A DNA stretch of 64,000 bases from JAAYAY01 sp963674575. Its GTDB lineage: Bacteria > Planctomycetota > Planctomycetia > Pirellulales > Thermoguttaceae. The stretch is from positions 806,001 through 870,000 of the forward strand of contig CAXXQT010000001.1 of the NCBI GenBank assembly GCA_963674575.2, read 5' to 3'. The notes beneath the pieces are model-generated. The model saw nothing but the letters and a program-made list of their open reading frames with translations. It made no database searches and was not told the DNA's origin. Shown piece by piece: positions 42,951-54,100 of this stretch. Position numbers and translations under genes: made by a program. How positions within the stretch are numbered: the stretch's first letter is position 1; every line of letters starts with the position of its first letter.

Positions 42951-43637
42951 ATGTCGGAAGACGTACCAACCGTTCCTCGCAGAAACTGGTTCCTGCTGCT
43001 TGGCAACGCGTTGTTCTGGGTGGCGTTCACCATGCTGCCTTACGGCAATGGTCGGTGGATGGCTGCGTTTGCTGTCGCAATTGGCCTGGCGACCGTGCTT
43101 TCGTGGTATGGCAGAGCCAACGATCCACCGCCTAAGGAAGAGCCGCCGGAGCCGCGTCATGAAGGTGTCGTTTCCTCCGATCCCGAGGAAGCGGCCGAGG
43201 CCCGGGGCAAGCTTCTTTCTCAATTCCTGATAACTCTCTTCTTCGTGGCCATGGTCAGTCTGTTGCTGGCTGGACTTACGGGGGTGAACTACATACTCGT
43301 TTTGGCCGCTGTCCTGTCGGGGCTGTTTTTCACGGGGGCGATGGTTCTGGTGTGGGCCGTGTCTCACGCGGTCAGCGGCAAGAGGCAATTCAGCATCTCG
43401 TCCATGCTTCTGTTGATGGCGATTGTGGCAGCCTATCTGGGCGTGATCCGGTTCCTCGCGGATCGGAGCGGGTTGGGGCTGGTCGGCGGCGACAATCCGT
43501 TCCTGGTTACGGCGCTGATCTGTCTCGGCCTGACGTTCTTTTCGGCGCCCCTGCTGGCACGCTTCCTGGAGAGTTTCGTGTGGATGGCGGCGTGGATTGT
43601 TCGCACGTCGACCGTTCAACGTTGGCTTCGAAAGTAG
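42951..43637 (+). CDS. Multi-pass membrane protein of unknown function
   Basis: 228 residues with five or six hydrophobic helices in two groups separated by a charged loop (about 45-80, PPPKEEPPEPRHEGVVSSDP). It contains LVWAVSHAVSGKRQFSISSM, a recurrent planctomycete membrane-protein phrase in which an R-x-F-S-I-S-S-x-L-L motif precedes helices. The start at 42951 follows a GTTTGG-type region and is uncertain by a few codons (alternative at 42930). Unassigned function. Confidence 0.7.
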   Translation: MSEDVPTVPRRNWFLLLGNALFWVAFTMLPYGNGRWMAAFAVAIGLATVLSWYGRANDPPPKEEPPEPRHEGVVSSDPEEAAEARGKLLSQFLITLFFVAMVSLLLAGLTGVNYILVLAAVLSGLFFTGAMVLVWAVSHAVSGKRQFSISSMLLLMAIVAAYLGVIRFLADRSGLGLVGGDNPFLVTALICLGLTFFSAPLLARFLESFVWMAAWIVRTSTVQRWLRK

Positions 43638-43726
43638 CGTTTGCGACCATGGCTCCCATCGTGGCCGGACCGTAGAATAGCAATAGCGGTTGATGCATTG
43701 CCGAACGCCCAAGACAGGGGCCCCTC

Positions 43727-43804
43727 ATGCCGATTCACGACTGGACTCGCGTAGGCGCTGGAACCTGGCTTACCGCGGTGTTCCACGACGATGGCGTGAA
43801 GTGA
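43727..43804 (+). pseudogene. Truncated DUF4058-like remnant
   Basis: The 25-codon frame starts MPIHDWTRVGAGTWL, then ends FHDDGVK and a stop. MPIHDWTRV followed by a GxF/W phrase is the N-terminal signature of DUF4058-type planctomycete proteins that are normally over 200 residues. It is probably a fragment left by deletion or by insertion of the rRNA region. Confidence 0.5.
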
Positions 43805-44149
43805 TTGGCTAGCATGTCAGGCGAATTTCCCGGCTTGCGCCACCGGCGCACTTGCCGGAATTGTCAGGCTTTTCCAGTCGCCTGGAAAAAAACTTTTCAA
43901 AATTCTGCCGGGGGCTCCTTGACGATTTTGGCTTGGCATGAGAAATTGATTCTCTCGTGAGACGCACATGTGTCTCGCAGGGCAACACCGCCCTGGAGCA
44001 AGTCTCCAGCGGAGTTGCAAATCGGGCCGGTAAAAGCTCAAGGCGGATACCGAAAAGGTCCGATGGTTGGTTGAGTCGTTTCGGGCCTCGCCTTTAAGGC
44101 AGGTCAAAAACGGTTTCGGCGGAAAGGCCAAAAAAACTTCGAGGCCTGG

Positions 44150-44177
44150 TTGACAACCGCCGAAATACTACTAAAAT
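44150..44177 (+). promoter_or_regulatory. Strong predicted promoter of the 16S rRNA gene
   Basis: TTGACA (44150-44155) and TAAAAT (44172-44177) are separated by 16 bp, with an A-rich stretch just upstream (44128-44138) like an UP element. The 43805-44149 region before it holds a TTTTCCAG/CTGGAAAA hairpin (about 43870-43889) and no gene. Confidence 0.75.
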
Positions 44178-44310
44178 CAACCGAATGGTCGTGCGGCGGA
44201 CCGTTGAGAGGCCGCGACAAAACGACTGATGTGAGGAGGCTTCGGTCTCCGAATGAGAAGTTGTTTTGTTGTAGGCTGAATAGAAAGACGCAAAGCTGCT
44301 CGGCCGTGTT

Positions 44311-44322
44311 TGTTCTTTGACA
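44311..44322 (+). promoter_or_regulatory. boxA-like antitermination element in rRNA leader
   Basis: TGTTCTTTGACA matches the boxA consensus TGCTCTTTAACA in 10 of 12 positions, about 190 nt before mature 16S. It would recruit NusB/S10. The TTGACA it contains could also be a second -35 but lacks a good -10 at the right distance. Confidence 0.55.
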
Positions 44323-44511
44323 ACTTGGTAGTGTGTGATAGATGCCTCCTTATATCCAGTTGAGAGACTGGAACAATTACCGTGCATCGGTTGCTAGACC
44401 GGCAATCGATGTCCCGGGCATCGAACCTTTTTGAGTTGGTTCATACACTGTTGCTTTGGGTGAGTCGAGCTTGCTTGGCGAGTCTGGAGCGATGGTTAAA
44501 AGCTGACATAT

Positions 44512-46053
<1,542 letters not shown>

Positions 46054-46165
46054 TTCAGTCACCTGGTGGCGACATCAGGTAACTAAAATTGTGGGGCCAG
46101 TCCTCTTGCTGGATGGATGCATCACACCTTGCCTTCTTCGGAAGGGCACTACCATAGTTATATTC

Positions 46166-46206
46166 AGGCCCGCTGGAGCTTCGGCTTCAGCGGGCCTGTT
46201 TTTTTC
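46166..46206 (+). terminator. Intrinsic terminator of 16S transcript
   Basis: AGGCCCGCTGGAGC and GCTTCAGCGGGCCT make a 14-bp stem (one G-T) over a TTCG loop, with TTTTTTT following. It sits 120 bp after the 16S end, confirming a 16S-only unit. The remainder of the gap up to 46361 shows no gene. Confidence 0.9.
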
Positions 46207-46361
46207 TTGCTTCGAGGAGGGAACGCTTCTGCCCCCTTGTCACTTGTCTTCGGGGCACGTAACAATAAGGGATCTGCCGCAATGCCGGCGCCCTGCGTTG
46301 GACGCGTGGTGTCGTTGACAGCAAAAGGGCATTGCGGATAGCTGCTTACGAGGAATGCTCC

Positions 46362-46892
46362 ATGGCGGATTCGGATTTCCGTGCGAAGACGTTTGGCCCC
46401 GAAACTCCCTCAATGGTCGTTTGGCCGTCCATGGCGGGCTTTGCTCTTGGTCGGCAAGTGGGACAACTATGTGGGGTCTCGCTCGGCGCGGGGAAATTCT
46501 TCACGATTGGCAAGCTCATGGCGCTGCTGACGATCCCTGTCAGTCTGCTGCTCTTCTTCTGGCGACTTGCCCCAGTGGTGGCTCGGCGATACGTGTTGAC
46601 GGATCGGCGGGTTGTTGTTCTCCGCGGGTTGGGGGGAGAATGCGAGGACGCGTCGGTGGATCTGGATGGTTTCGACGGGATCGACGTGCAAGTGTTGCCG
46701 GGGCAAGCTTTCTTTCGGGCTGGGGATTTGGTTTTTCTGGACGGGGGCAAGGAGGTTCTGCGACTGGCCGGAGTCCTGCATCCGGAAGCGTTTCGGCAGG
46801 CATGCCTTCGAGGCCAGGATGCCATTGTTCGGGTGGAGCGGACGATGGCGTCGCAGGAGCATCGGGCCGAGGTTGCCGGGGCAACCGGGTAG
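46362..46892 (+). CDS. PH-domain (bPH-like) membrane protein
   Basis: 176 residues. A hydrophobic segment (about 45-72, FTIGKLMALLTIPVSLLLFFW) precedes a C-terminal pleckstrin-homology-like domain (about 78-165) with RRYVLTDRRVVVLRG and VQVLPGQAFFRAGDLVF, the pattern of bacterial PH domains (YdbT/bPH type). GAGGA lies 7 nt before the ATG at 46362. Function unknown; next to a kinase gene but 184 bp apart. Confidence 0.75.
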   Translation: MADSDFRAKTFGPETPSMVVWPSMAGFALGRQVGQLCGVSLGAGKFFTIGKLMALLTIPVSLLLFFWRLAPVVARRYVLTDRRVVVLRGLGGECEDASVDLDGFDGIDVQVLPGQAFFRAGDLVFLDGGKEVLRLAGVLHPEAFRQACLRGQDAIVRVERTMASQEHRAEVAGATG

Positions 46893-47076
46893 CGGCCAGA
46901 AGGTGGGGGCCGGGGCGGCGTCAATTCTTGGAAATAGCCTTTCGGGGGAGACTTTGCTGTCCCCGGTCGAGTTGTTTGCTTGCCAAATCGCCTTCGTCGG
47001 TCTAGAGTAAACCTAATGGGGGGAGACCGGAATGGGGCAAGCGCTCCGGTTGTGACCACCATGCGGGAGACTCACC

Positions 47077-47955
47077 GTGCCATTGAAGGACACCTTCAAG
47101 TCGTTGCTGGGCGGCGGAGGCGGCAAGCTGAACGTGAAGAGCCGCTTCGAACTCCTGCGCGAAGCGATTTCCGGCACGATGTCAAAGGTCTACATGGCTC
47201 GCGACCGGAAGGAAGACCGGATCGTCGCGTTGAAGATCCTCGATCCGGAAAAAACGGCCTTTCTGGAAGGCCGCTTCAAGGGGCTCAAGAAGCCTACGGA
47301 AGGGCAGATTGCCGTTCAGTTTGACCATCCGTATATCGTGAAGACCTACGAGCACGGTCTGACGACCGATGGGTCGCAGTATCTCGTCATGGAATATCTT
47401 CGCGGGGCCGGCTTGAATTCGGTCCTTGTGATGAGGGACGATCCTCTCAAGGGACGGCGCCTTTCACTGATTCGGCAGGCGGCCGAGGCTCTGAAGGCGG
47501 TTCATGAGGCGGGGTTCATTCATCGCGATGTTTGTCCGAGAAATCTGCTCTTCACGGATGATGGCCAGACTCTGAAGCTGACCGACTTTGGGCTGACTGT
47601 TCCAGCGAAGGGGGCTTTTCTTCTGCCCGGGAACCGGACCGGCACCCCGAACTATATGGCGCCCGAGCTGGTTCGCCGGCGATCCACGAACCAGACTCTG
47701 GATGTATTTGCTTTTGGTGTAACGATTTATGAGCTATGTACGGGGGAGCTTCCCTGGATGAGCGGGGATACCGGCCAGGCCGCCATGACCCACGATACGC
47801 CTCCGACCCCCATTAAGAACTGCCTCCCTGAGATCCATCCCGCCCTCGCCGAAGCCATCCACGACTGCCTGGTTGCCGATCCCGCCAAACGCTGCGCCTC
47901 CATGGAGGCATTTCTGAAGGCGATTGAGGGCCTTGAGTCTGAAGACGGTCCTTGA
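47077..47955 (+). CDS. Serine/threonine protein kinase-like protein, no membrane segment
   Basis: 292 residues that are essentially only a kinase domain. Present: a GTMSKVYMARD glycine-loop equivalent, VALK lysine (K53), HRDVCPRN catalytic loop (H149-N156) and DFG (about D170), then GTPNYMAPE and DVFAFGVTIYELCTGELPW. The catalytic loop has Cys153 where Lys (HRDxKPxN) is normal, and the P-loop lacks the usual GxGxxG, so catalysis may be altered. No PASTA or membrane helix. The start is GTG with GGGAGA upstream. Confidence 0.88.
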   Translation: MPLKDTFKSLLGGGGGKLNVKSRFELLREAISGTMSKVYMARDRKEDRIVALKILDPEKTAFLEGRFKGLKKPTEGQIAVQFDHPYIVKTYEHGLTTDGSQYLVMEYLRGAGLNSVLVMRDDPLKGRRLSLIRQAAEALKAVHEAGFIHRDVCPRNLLFTDDGQTLKLTDFGLTVPAKGAFLLPGNRTGTPNYMAPELVRRRSTNQTLDVFAFGVTIYELCTGELPWMSGDTGQAAMTHDTPPTPIKNCLPEIHPALAEAIHDCLVADPAKRCASMEAFLKAIEGLESEDGP

Positions 47956-48173
47956 TAGACCGGGCAACGACACCTATACTGATTGGTTTCCTATCGGCAA
48001 CGGTGCGTGGGCGTCACCCATGGGCCAAAGGCTCATTCCTGTTGGAACCGCCAAGGATTTTGACGCGGGTCGCCGATAAGATTCCAATTCTCGACCAACG
48101 ATGATGGCCGGGGCGCAGCGTTTCGGTGCTGCCCGGACGAGCATTCATATAGACTACGAGAAGGACCCTCAAG

Positions 48174-48398
48174 ATGACCATGGACAAGAGCCTGCGGGTG
48201 AGCAAAGGCCTCATTCGCGCTCGGAGCGTTTTGACCCGCGCCGAGCGAATTGAACGTTTGAAGGCAGCCGACCGCTGGAAAGACGGAGACTCTCCTCTCG
48301 GCTTGGGGAAAGTTCGCGTCTACAAGCTTGCTTTGAAGAAGAAGAAGAAGAAGAAGGAAGACGAGGGCGAAGAGGAAGACGCCAAGAAGAAGAAGTAG
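48174..48398 (+). CDS. Planctomycete/Chlamydia small basic protein (TIGR04137-like)
   Basis: 74 residues: MTMDKSLRVSKGLIRARSVL, TRAERIERLKAADRW, DGDSPLGLGKVRVYK, then a tail KKKKKKK..EDEGEEEDAKKKK. The middle matches a family of small basic proteins in the PVC group. I recall its name in TIGRFAM as suggesting rRNA association, which is not verified here. The strong charge suggests nucleic-acid binding. GAGAAGGA is about 9 nt before the ATG. Confidence 0.85.
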   Translation: MTMDKSLRVSKGLIRARSVLTRAERIERLKAADRWKDGDSPLGLGKVRVYKLALKKKKKKKEDEGEEEDAKKKK

Positions 48399-48485
48399 TC
48401 GTTGGTCCTCGGATCCATTCGCCCGTTGTCATTTGCCCACGCGCCGGCCACCTGACGTTCGGCGCTGCTCGGGGGGACGTTCTCG

Positions 48486-49757
48486 ATGCGCGTAACCCTG
48501 GAATATGGTCGCGACGGTCTGGAAGTTTCCCTTCCTGACGCCAACGTTGCGAAATGCCTCGGCTATCGAGCGGCGCGGCCCCTCGAGGATCCCGCGGTCT
48601 CCATCCGCGATGACCTTGTCTCCCCAATCGGTTCTCCGCCCCTGGCGGATTTGTCTCAGGGACGGAAGAGTGCGTGCATCGTTATCAGCGACGTGACGCG
48701 GCCCGTCCCCAATCCGGTTCTTTTGCCGCCTATTCTCGAGACTCTTGAAACGAGCGGCATTCCACGGGACGGGATCCTCATCCTCGTGGCCACCGGTCTT
48801 CATCGTCCCAACCTGGGGGCGGAACTCGAAGAGATGGTCGGTCCGGAGATCGCTCGCAACTACCGGATCGAGAATCACGACGGTCAGAATCGTGATCAGC
48901 ACACGTTTCTCGGCGAAAGTCCCCGCGGGGTACCCGTCTGGATCGATTCCCGCTACGTCGACGCCGATCTGAAAATCACCACGGGCCTGATCGAGCCCCA
49001 TTTCATGGCCGGTTTTTCGGGGGGGCGCAAACTCGTCTGTCCGGGAATTGCGGCCCTGGAGACTATTCGCGTCTGGCACGGGCCAAGATTTCTCGAACAT
49101 CCCAACGCCCGGGTGGGTGTCCTGGAGGAGAATCCCGTCCACGAAGAAAACACGTGGATCGCTCGACGGGCCGGTTGCGATTTCATCGTCAACACGGTGA
49201 TCGATGCCCGGCGCCGGATTCTCAAAGTCGTTGCCGGCGACATGGAGGCGGCTTTTCACGAGGGCGTCGACTTCGTTCGTTCCCTTGTGGTCGATACGGT
49301 TCCCGAGTCCGTCGACGTGGTGGTCACCAGTTCGGCCGGCTATCCTCTGGACACGACTTTTTACCAGTCAGTGAAAGGAATGGTGGCGGCGGCCGACATC
49401 GTCAAACCGGGCGGGACCGTGATTCTGGCCGCCAGCATGAGCCAGGGGATCGGCAGTGAGCCCTTCCAACGTGTGTTTGAGGAAAACACGTCCGTTGACC
49501 AGTTCATGGAACGAATTCTCGACAGCGACTACTTCCGCATGGACCAGTGGCAGGTGGAAGAGTTGGCCAAGATCCTTCGCAAGGCCCGCGTTGTGGCGGT
49601 TACGGACGGGTTGCCCGCGGAAACGCTGAAAAAACTCTTTGTCGAATCGGCCCCCTCGGTGGAAGAGGCGGTGGCTGACTGTCTGACGCGGTATGGGGAA
49701 GACGCGACGATTGCGGTGGTGCCCAAAGGGCCGTATGTGATTGCCGAAGTCGGCTAG
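48486..49757 (+). CDS. Lactate racemase LarA-like protein (DUF2088 family)
   Basis: 423 residues. LarA interconverts L- and D-lactate using a nickel-pincer cofactor bound to lysine. Key motifs: SDVTRPVP (Asp/Arg), TGLHRP, NHD, EPHFMAGFSGGRK with the cofactor-binding lysine at about 182 (K184 in L. plantarum), and VWHGPRFLEHPN. All are retained, so an active 2-hydroxyacid racemase is plausible. The cofactor-maturation genes larB, larC and larE are not in the window. The true substrate may be another hydroxy acid. ATG at 48486. Confidence 0.85.
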   Translation: MRVTLEYGRDGLEVSLPDANVAKCLGYRAARPLEDPAVSIRDDLVSPIGSPPLADLSQGRKSACIVISDVTRPVPNPVLLPPILETLETSGIPRDGILILVATGLHRPNLGAELEEMVGPEIARNYRIENHDGQNRDQHTFLGESPRGVPVWIDSRYVDADLKITTGLIEPHFMAGFSGGRKLVCPGIAALETIRVWHGPRFLEHPNARVGVLEENPVHEENTWIARRAGCDFIVNTVIDARRRILKVVAGDMEAAFHEGVDFVRSLVVDTVPESVDVVVTSSAGYPLDTTFYQSVKGMVAAADIVKPGGTVILAASMSQGIGSEPFQRVFEENTSVDQFMERILDSDYFRMDQWQVEELAKILRKARVVAVTDGLPAETLKKLFVESAPSVEEAVADCLTRYGEDATIAVVPKGPYVIAEVG

Positions 49758-49857
49758 CCCACCCACTTCATAGTGTCCTTGGATCCTGCCTGGCATTCTG
49801 AGTCTTCTCCCGGCATGCACGCTTGCAGACTTGCCCCCTTCCTCTCCAGAACTGCGA

Positions 49858-50760
49858 CTATTCCGTCGAACCACGTTCGATGTCACGTCTCCCCGGCGTC
49901 AATCGTATCCCATTCCACCGAACCAACAACAGGCTGCCTCCCACGGCAAGAGCTTGAATTCCGTGCAGGACGAAAAATAGCTCGAAATTCAGGCCAGGGC
50001 CAAACAAAGCCCGGAAACTCCAGATTTCGCCGGCGCACAGAATCGCTGAGCAAGCCAACGCCACGCCGCACCAAACGAACATTCTGGATCGCACAAAGGC
50101 TGCCCAGATCATCGGCCATGCGGCCAGCGAGTTGAACACGACAAGAATGAGGGTTACCAGAATCGATGACGGAGGGTCCATGTTGCTCGGATCACGGGAG
50201 CCACTCGCAATCGTTGTCTTGGCGATCGATAGGACCGCCGCCACCACGGCAGTCCAGGCCAGCAATTGCCGGATCCCGAATTGCAGGTCCTGCAGCCTTG
50301 CCCCACTTCCAGCCGCGGGCGTACGACGCAGGCACCAACCGCTTCGCAGGCGGAACATCCAGAGCGGAATCTGAACGGCGATCCATTGCAGCACCGTGAC
50401 CCCCGCGAATACGAGGCGTTCTTCTCCAGTCGCGTCGCTAAGATGGAAGGCCGCAACGCAAACGAATGTCACCCCCGCCGTGCTGAGAGCCACTCGCACG
50501 AACAGCGAAAAAGGCGCTAACGCCGCAAACACGGCCAGGAGCGTCGTTTCCGCGGCAATAACACCCAGAATCAGTCCCCCAGTCACCGGGCTGACACGAT
50601 TATCAGTGAGCATCACCACGTTCATGACAAGAAAGAAGACGCCCATTGCGCACAGCAGGGCAGGAGCGACCGGCGAGTTGCCTTTCGGTGCAACCATCGG
50701 CGTTTTCAGGAACGCCTCTTCGGCCGACTCGTTCTCAGGATGGACCGTTTCTTCCGTCAT
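49858..50760 (-). CDS. Multi-pass membrane protein of unknown function
   Basis: 300 residues: a hydrophilic acidic N-terminus (about 1-28, METEETV-type, EEAFLKTP), then seven or eight hydrophobic helices. Between helices 4 and 5 is LQDLQFGIRQLLAWTAVVAA, a planctomycete phrase in which a QFxIRxLL motif precedes a helix. No recognised family. The ATG at 50760 has GGAG 6 nt upstream; the 138 preceding in-frame residues are repeat-like and excluded. The 382-bp gap to the next gene has a CCGGGAGTT/AACTCCCGG hairpin (50873-50898). Confidence 0.7.
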   Translation of the reverse strand: MTEETVHPENESAEEAFLKTPMVAPKGNSPVAPALLCAMGVFFLVMNVVMLTDNRVSPVTGGLILGVIAAETTLLAVFAALAPFSLFVRVALSTAGVTFVCVAAFHLSDATGEERLVFAGVTVLQWIAVQIPLWMFRLRSGWCLRRTPAAGSGARLQDLQFGIRQLLAWTAVVAAVLSIAKTTIASGSRDPSNMDPPSSILVTLILVVFNSLAAWPMIWAAFVRSRMFVWCGVALACSAILCAGEIWSFRALFGPGLNFELFFVLHGIQALAVGGSLLLVRWNGIRLTPGRRDIERGSTE

Positions 50761-51142
50761 GGCTGACTCCGTTTCTTCGTGGGCTGCGACGGCTCGCCGT
50801 CGCTTTCTTTCTATACTTCTTTCCCCGCCGAGGGGAAGGGTGGGGGGGCTTCGGGGGGCTTTTCTTGCCCGTCCGGGAGTTTTCTTCTGAACTCCCGGGC
50901 CTCGGCGCTCGTCTAAAGTCAGCGGGGTTAATTGATGTGAGCCATCCCCGGGGGGAGGGACCCGGCAGGGACGCGCCACCCGCACGACAAGAAAGACCCG
51001 CAGATCTTCGAGGGTTATGGCGGAAATTGCGGTGGCTGGGGACTTTTTTTGTCTCCCGAACGTGACGTTTTCTGCCCAATATAAGAAAGAGGCCCTCTTT
51101 TTGCGCCACCTCCCCACGATCACCTGATTGAACGGACCCCCC

Positions 51143-54100
51143 ATGAGCGTGCGACGAAACCCGCGTTTGGCCAATCTTCTCAGCCGCCGAAGCCGAAGTC
51201 TCCGCCTGGAACCGCTGGAATGCAGGACCCTTCTTTCGGCAACCCCGACCGACGACAGCTTTCAACTGGCCATCTACACCGAAAGCTCCGAAGTCGAAAT
51301 TCCGGCGGAAGTGGGGGTTCAGTCCGACGATAGCACGGAATCCCTTTTCACCGTCGATGACAGCGGCGAGATCTACATGGACTCGACCAGCGACCTGACG
51401 CTGGGCGATTTCTTCGACATCTGGCAGAACAATGCCGGAGAGGCCGGCAATCAGGCCGACGCCGTTCTTGCCGAAGACCAGTTGATGGGCTATGTCGAGA
51501 ACGGCGAGAGTACCGTTCAGATGTTCGTCAATGGCCAGGTCTCGACCGAATTTGACGAGTATGTCGTCCAGGACGGCGACGAGATTGTTCTCGTCTACGG
51601 GGACAACCCTGTCGTCTCGCTCAATACCAACTATGGGCCAATCGTCATCGAGTTGTACGCCGAGGACACGCCCGGCACGGTGGAGAACTTTCTCAACTAC
51701 GTGAACGACGGCGACTATCTCAACTCGATCTTCCACCGGTCCGTGGAGGATTTCGTGATCCAGGGCGGTGGCTACACGACCCCCTCCACGACCCTCACTG
51801 CCGTCAGTCAGTTTGACGACGTGCCCGAAGACGACCCGATCACCAACGAGCCTGGCCTCTCGAATGTCCGCGGTACGATCGCCATGGCGAAACTCAGCGG
51901 CGATGTGGACAGCGCCACGAGCCAGTTCTTCGTCAACCTGAGCGATGACAACGTGTTCCTCGACTCCGAGGACTACGGTGAATTCACGGTGTTCGGCCAG
52001 ATTCTCGACATGACGACCGTCGACGAGATTTCCAACCTCACCATCGACACGTCGAACAGTTCGCCCTTCGGCGAACTGCCACTCGGTGAGGATGGCGAGG
52101 GCGAGACCAACCAACTCGTCGTTGTTCAGAGCATTACCGGCCAAGGTGAGATCTCCGGCGTGAAGTATCTCGATGCCGACGCCGACGGCGAATACGACGA
52201 CGGGGAAGAACTCCTTGCGGGCGTCACGGTCTATCTCGATGCAGACGACGACGGCGTTCTCGACTCGGACGAAACCTGGACGGTTACCGACAGCGACGGC
52301 GCCTACTTCTTCCAGGTCGAGGCTGGCGATTACGTTGTCCGCTCGGAGGTGACCCCCGGCTATCTCGCCACCGGTCCCCTCGATCCGGACAGCTACAGCG
52401 TCACCGTCGAGATCGGCGTTGAAACGAGCGACCTCAACTTCGGCGAAATCGCCCTGTCCGCGCCTTCCGGAGTCGACCTCGTGGCCGACTACGACACGGG
52501 CGATGCGGACGACGACGACCTGACGAACAACAACAACAGCGATTCCTCGACGGTTCTGCAGTTCCTCGTCAGCGGCGTCACCTCGGGGGCCGAGATCCAA
52601 CTCTTTGCCGGCGACACCATGATCGGCAACGAGATTGCCACCGGCGACACCGTGACGATCACCACGGATGGCGTCCAGGCCCTTGCCGACGGAACCTACG
52701 ACATCACGGCCGTCCAGGTCCTGGGCGGAACGACCGATCCCTCGGACGCCCTCGTGCTCACCATTGATGCCACCGGGCCCTCCGGCCTGACCAACACGGC
52801 TCCCGACACCGCCCAGGTGGGCGTTGCTTACAGCTTTGACGCCGAGAGTTCGGAAGAAGGCGACATTGTCTACTCCCTCGTCGACGCCCCCGACGGAATG
52901 ACCATTGACGCCTCCACCGGCGAGATCGCCTGGACCCCCACCAGCGACCAGGCCGTCCCCCAGTCGTTCCAGATCGCGCTTACCGATGAGGCCGGCAACA
53001 CGACGACGGAGGACATTGCGATCACCGTCCTCGGCGTCATCCCCGCCTATCCCGACAGCTACAGCACGGACGAAGACGCCACCCTGACCGTGTCCGTCGA
53101 TGAGGGCGTCCTGGCGAACGACGACACCGAGTCGGGAACGCTCTCCGTGGCCGTCTACGATACGCCGAGCCACGGCAGTGTCACCCTTGGTTCGAACGGC
53201 TCCTTCGTCTACATACCCAACGTCGACTTTTCCGGCACCGACACCTTCAGCTACTTCGCGACCAACACCGAGGGCGACGAATCAAACGTGGCCCTCGTGA
53301 CCATCACGGTCAACCCTGTCAACGACGCTCCGGAAGGGACGGCCGACTCCTACACGACCTCGGAAGACACGACCCTTACCAAGGCTGCGTCCAGTGGCGT
53401 TCTTGCCAACGACAGCGATCCCGATGGCGACGACATCACGGCCACGCTTGTCGACCAGGCTTCCCACGGCACGGTGACCCTCTCCTCGGACGGTTCCTTC
53501 ACCTACGTGCCCGACGACGACTACTACGGCACGGACTCCTTCACCTACAAGATCAACGACGGCACGGACGATTCGGAGGACATCACCGTCTCGCTGACGG
53601 TCACCGCGGTGAACGACGCTCCGGCTGCCGAGGCCGACGCGTATACGGTCGATGAGGACGAGACCCTCACCGTTACCGCCGCCAGCGGCGTTCTGGCCAA
53701 CGATTCGGACGCCGAAGACGACACCCTCACTGCCACCCTCGTTTCGAATCCGTCCAACGGTTCCGTCAGCCTCAGCAGCGACGGTTCCTTCGTTTACACG
53801 CCCGACGACGACTTCTACGGAACGGATACCTTCACTTACACGGCCAGCGACGGCGAAGACACCTCCGAGACCACGACCGTCACGATCACGGTTAGCGCCC
53901 AGCCCGATGCTCCGACGGCCGTCGCCGACACGGCCGAGGCGCCGAACGACGGAAGTTCCGTCCTGATCGACGTGCTCGACAACGACACGAGCGACCCGGA
54001 CGGCACCCAGGCCCTTACGATCACCTCCGTCACTCAGGGCTCGCTTGGGGCAACCGTGGTCATCGAGGACGACCAGATTCGTTTCACGGCCGCCGCCGGG

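Noticed and set aside
48320..48398. AAG-repeat tract read as a possible microsatellite or sequencing artefact
   Set aside because: It encodes the lysine-rich tail that this small basic protein family normally has, so it is treated as coding.
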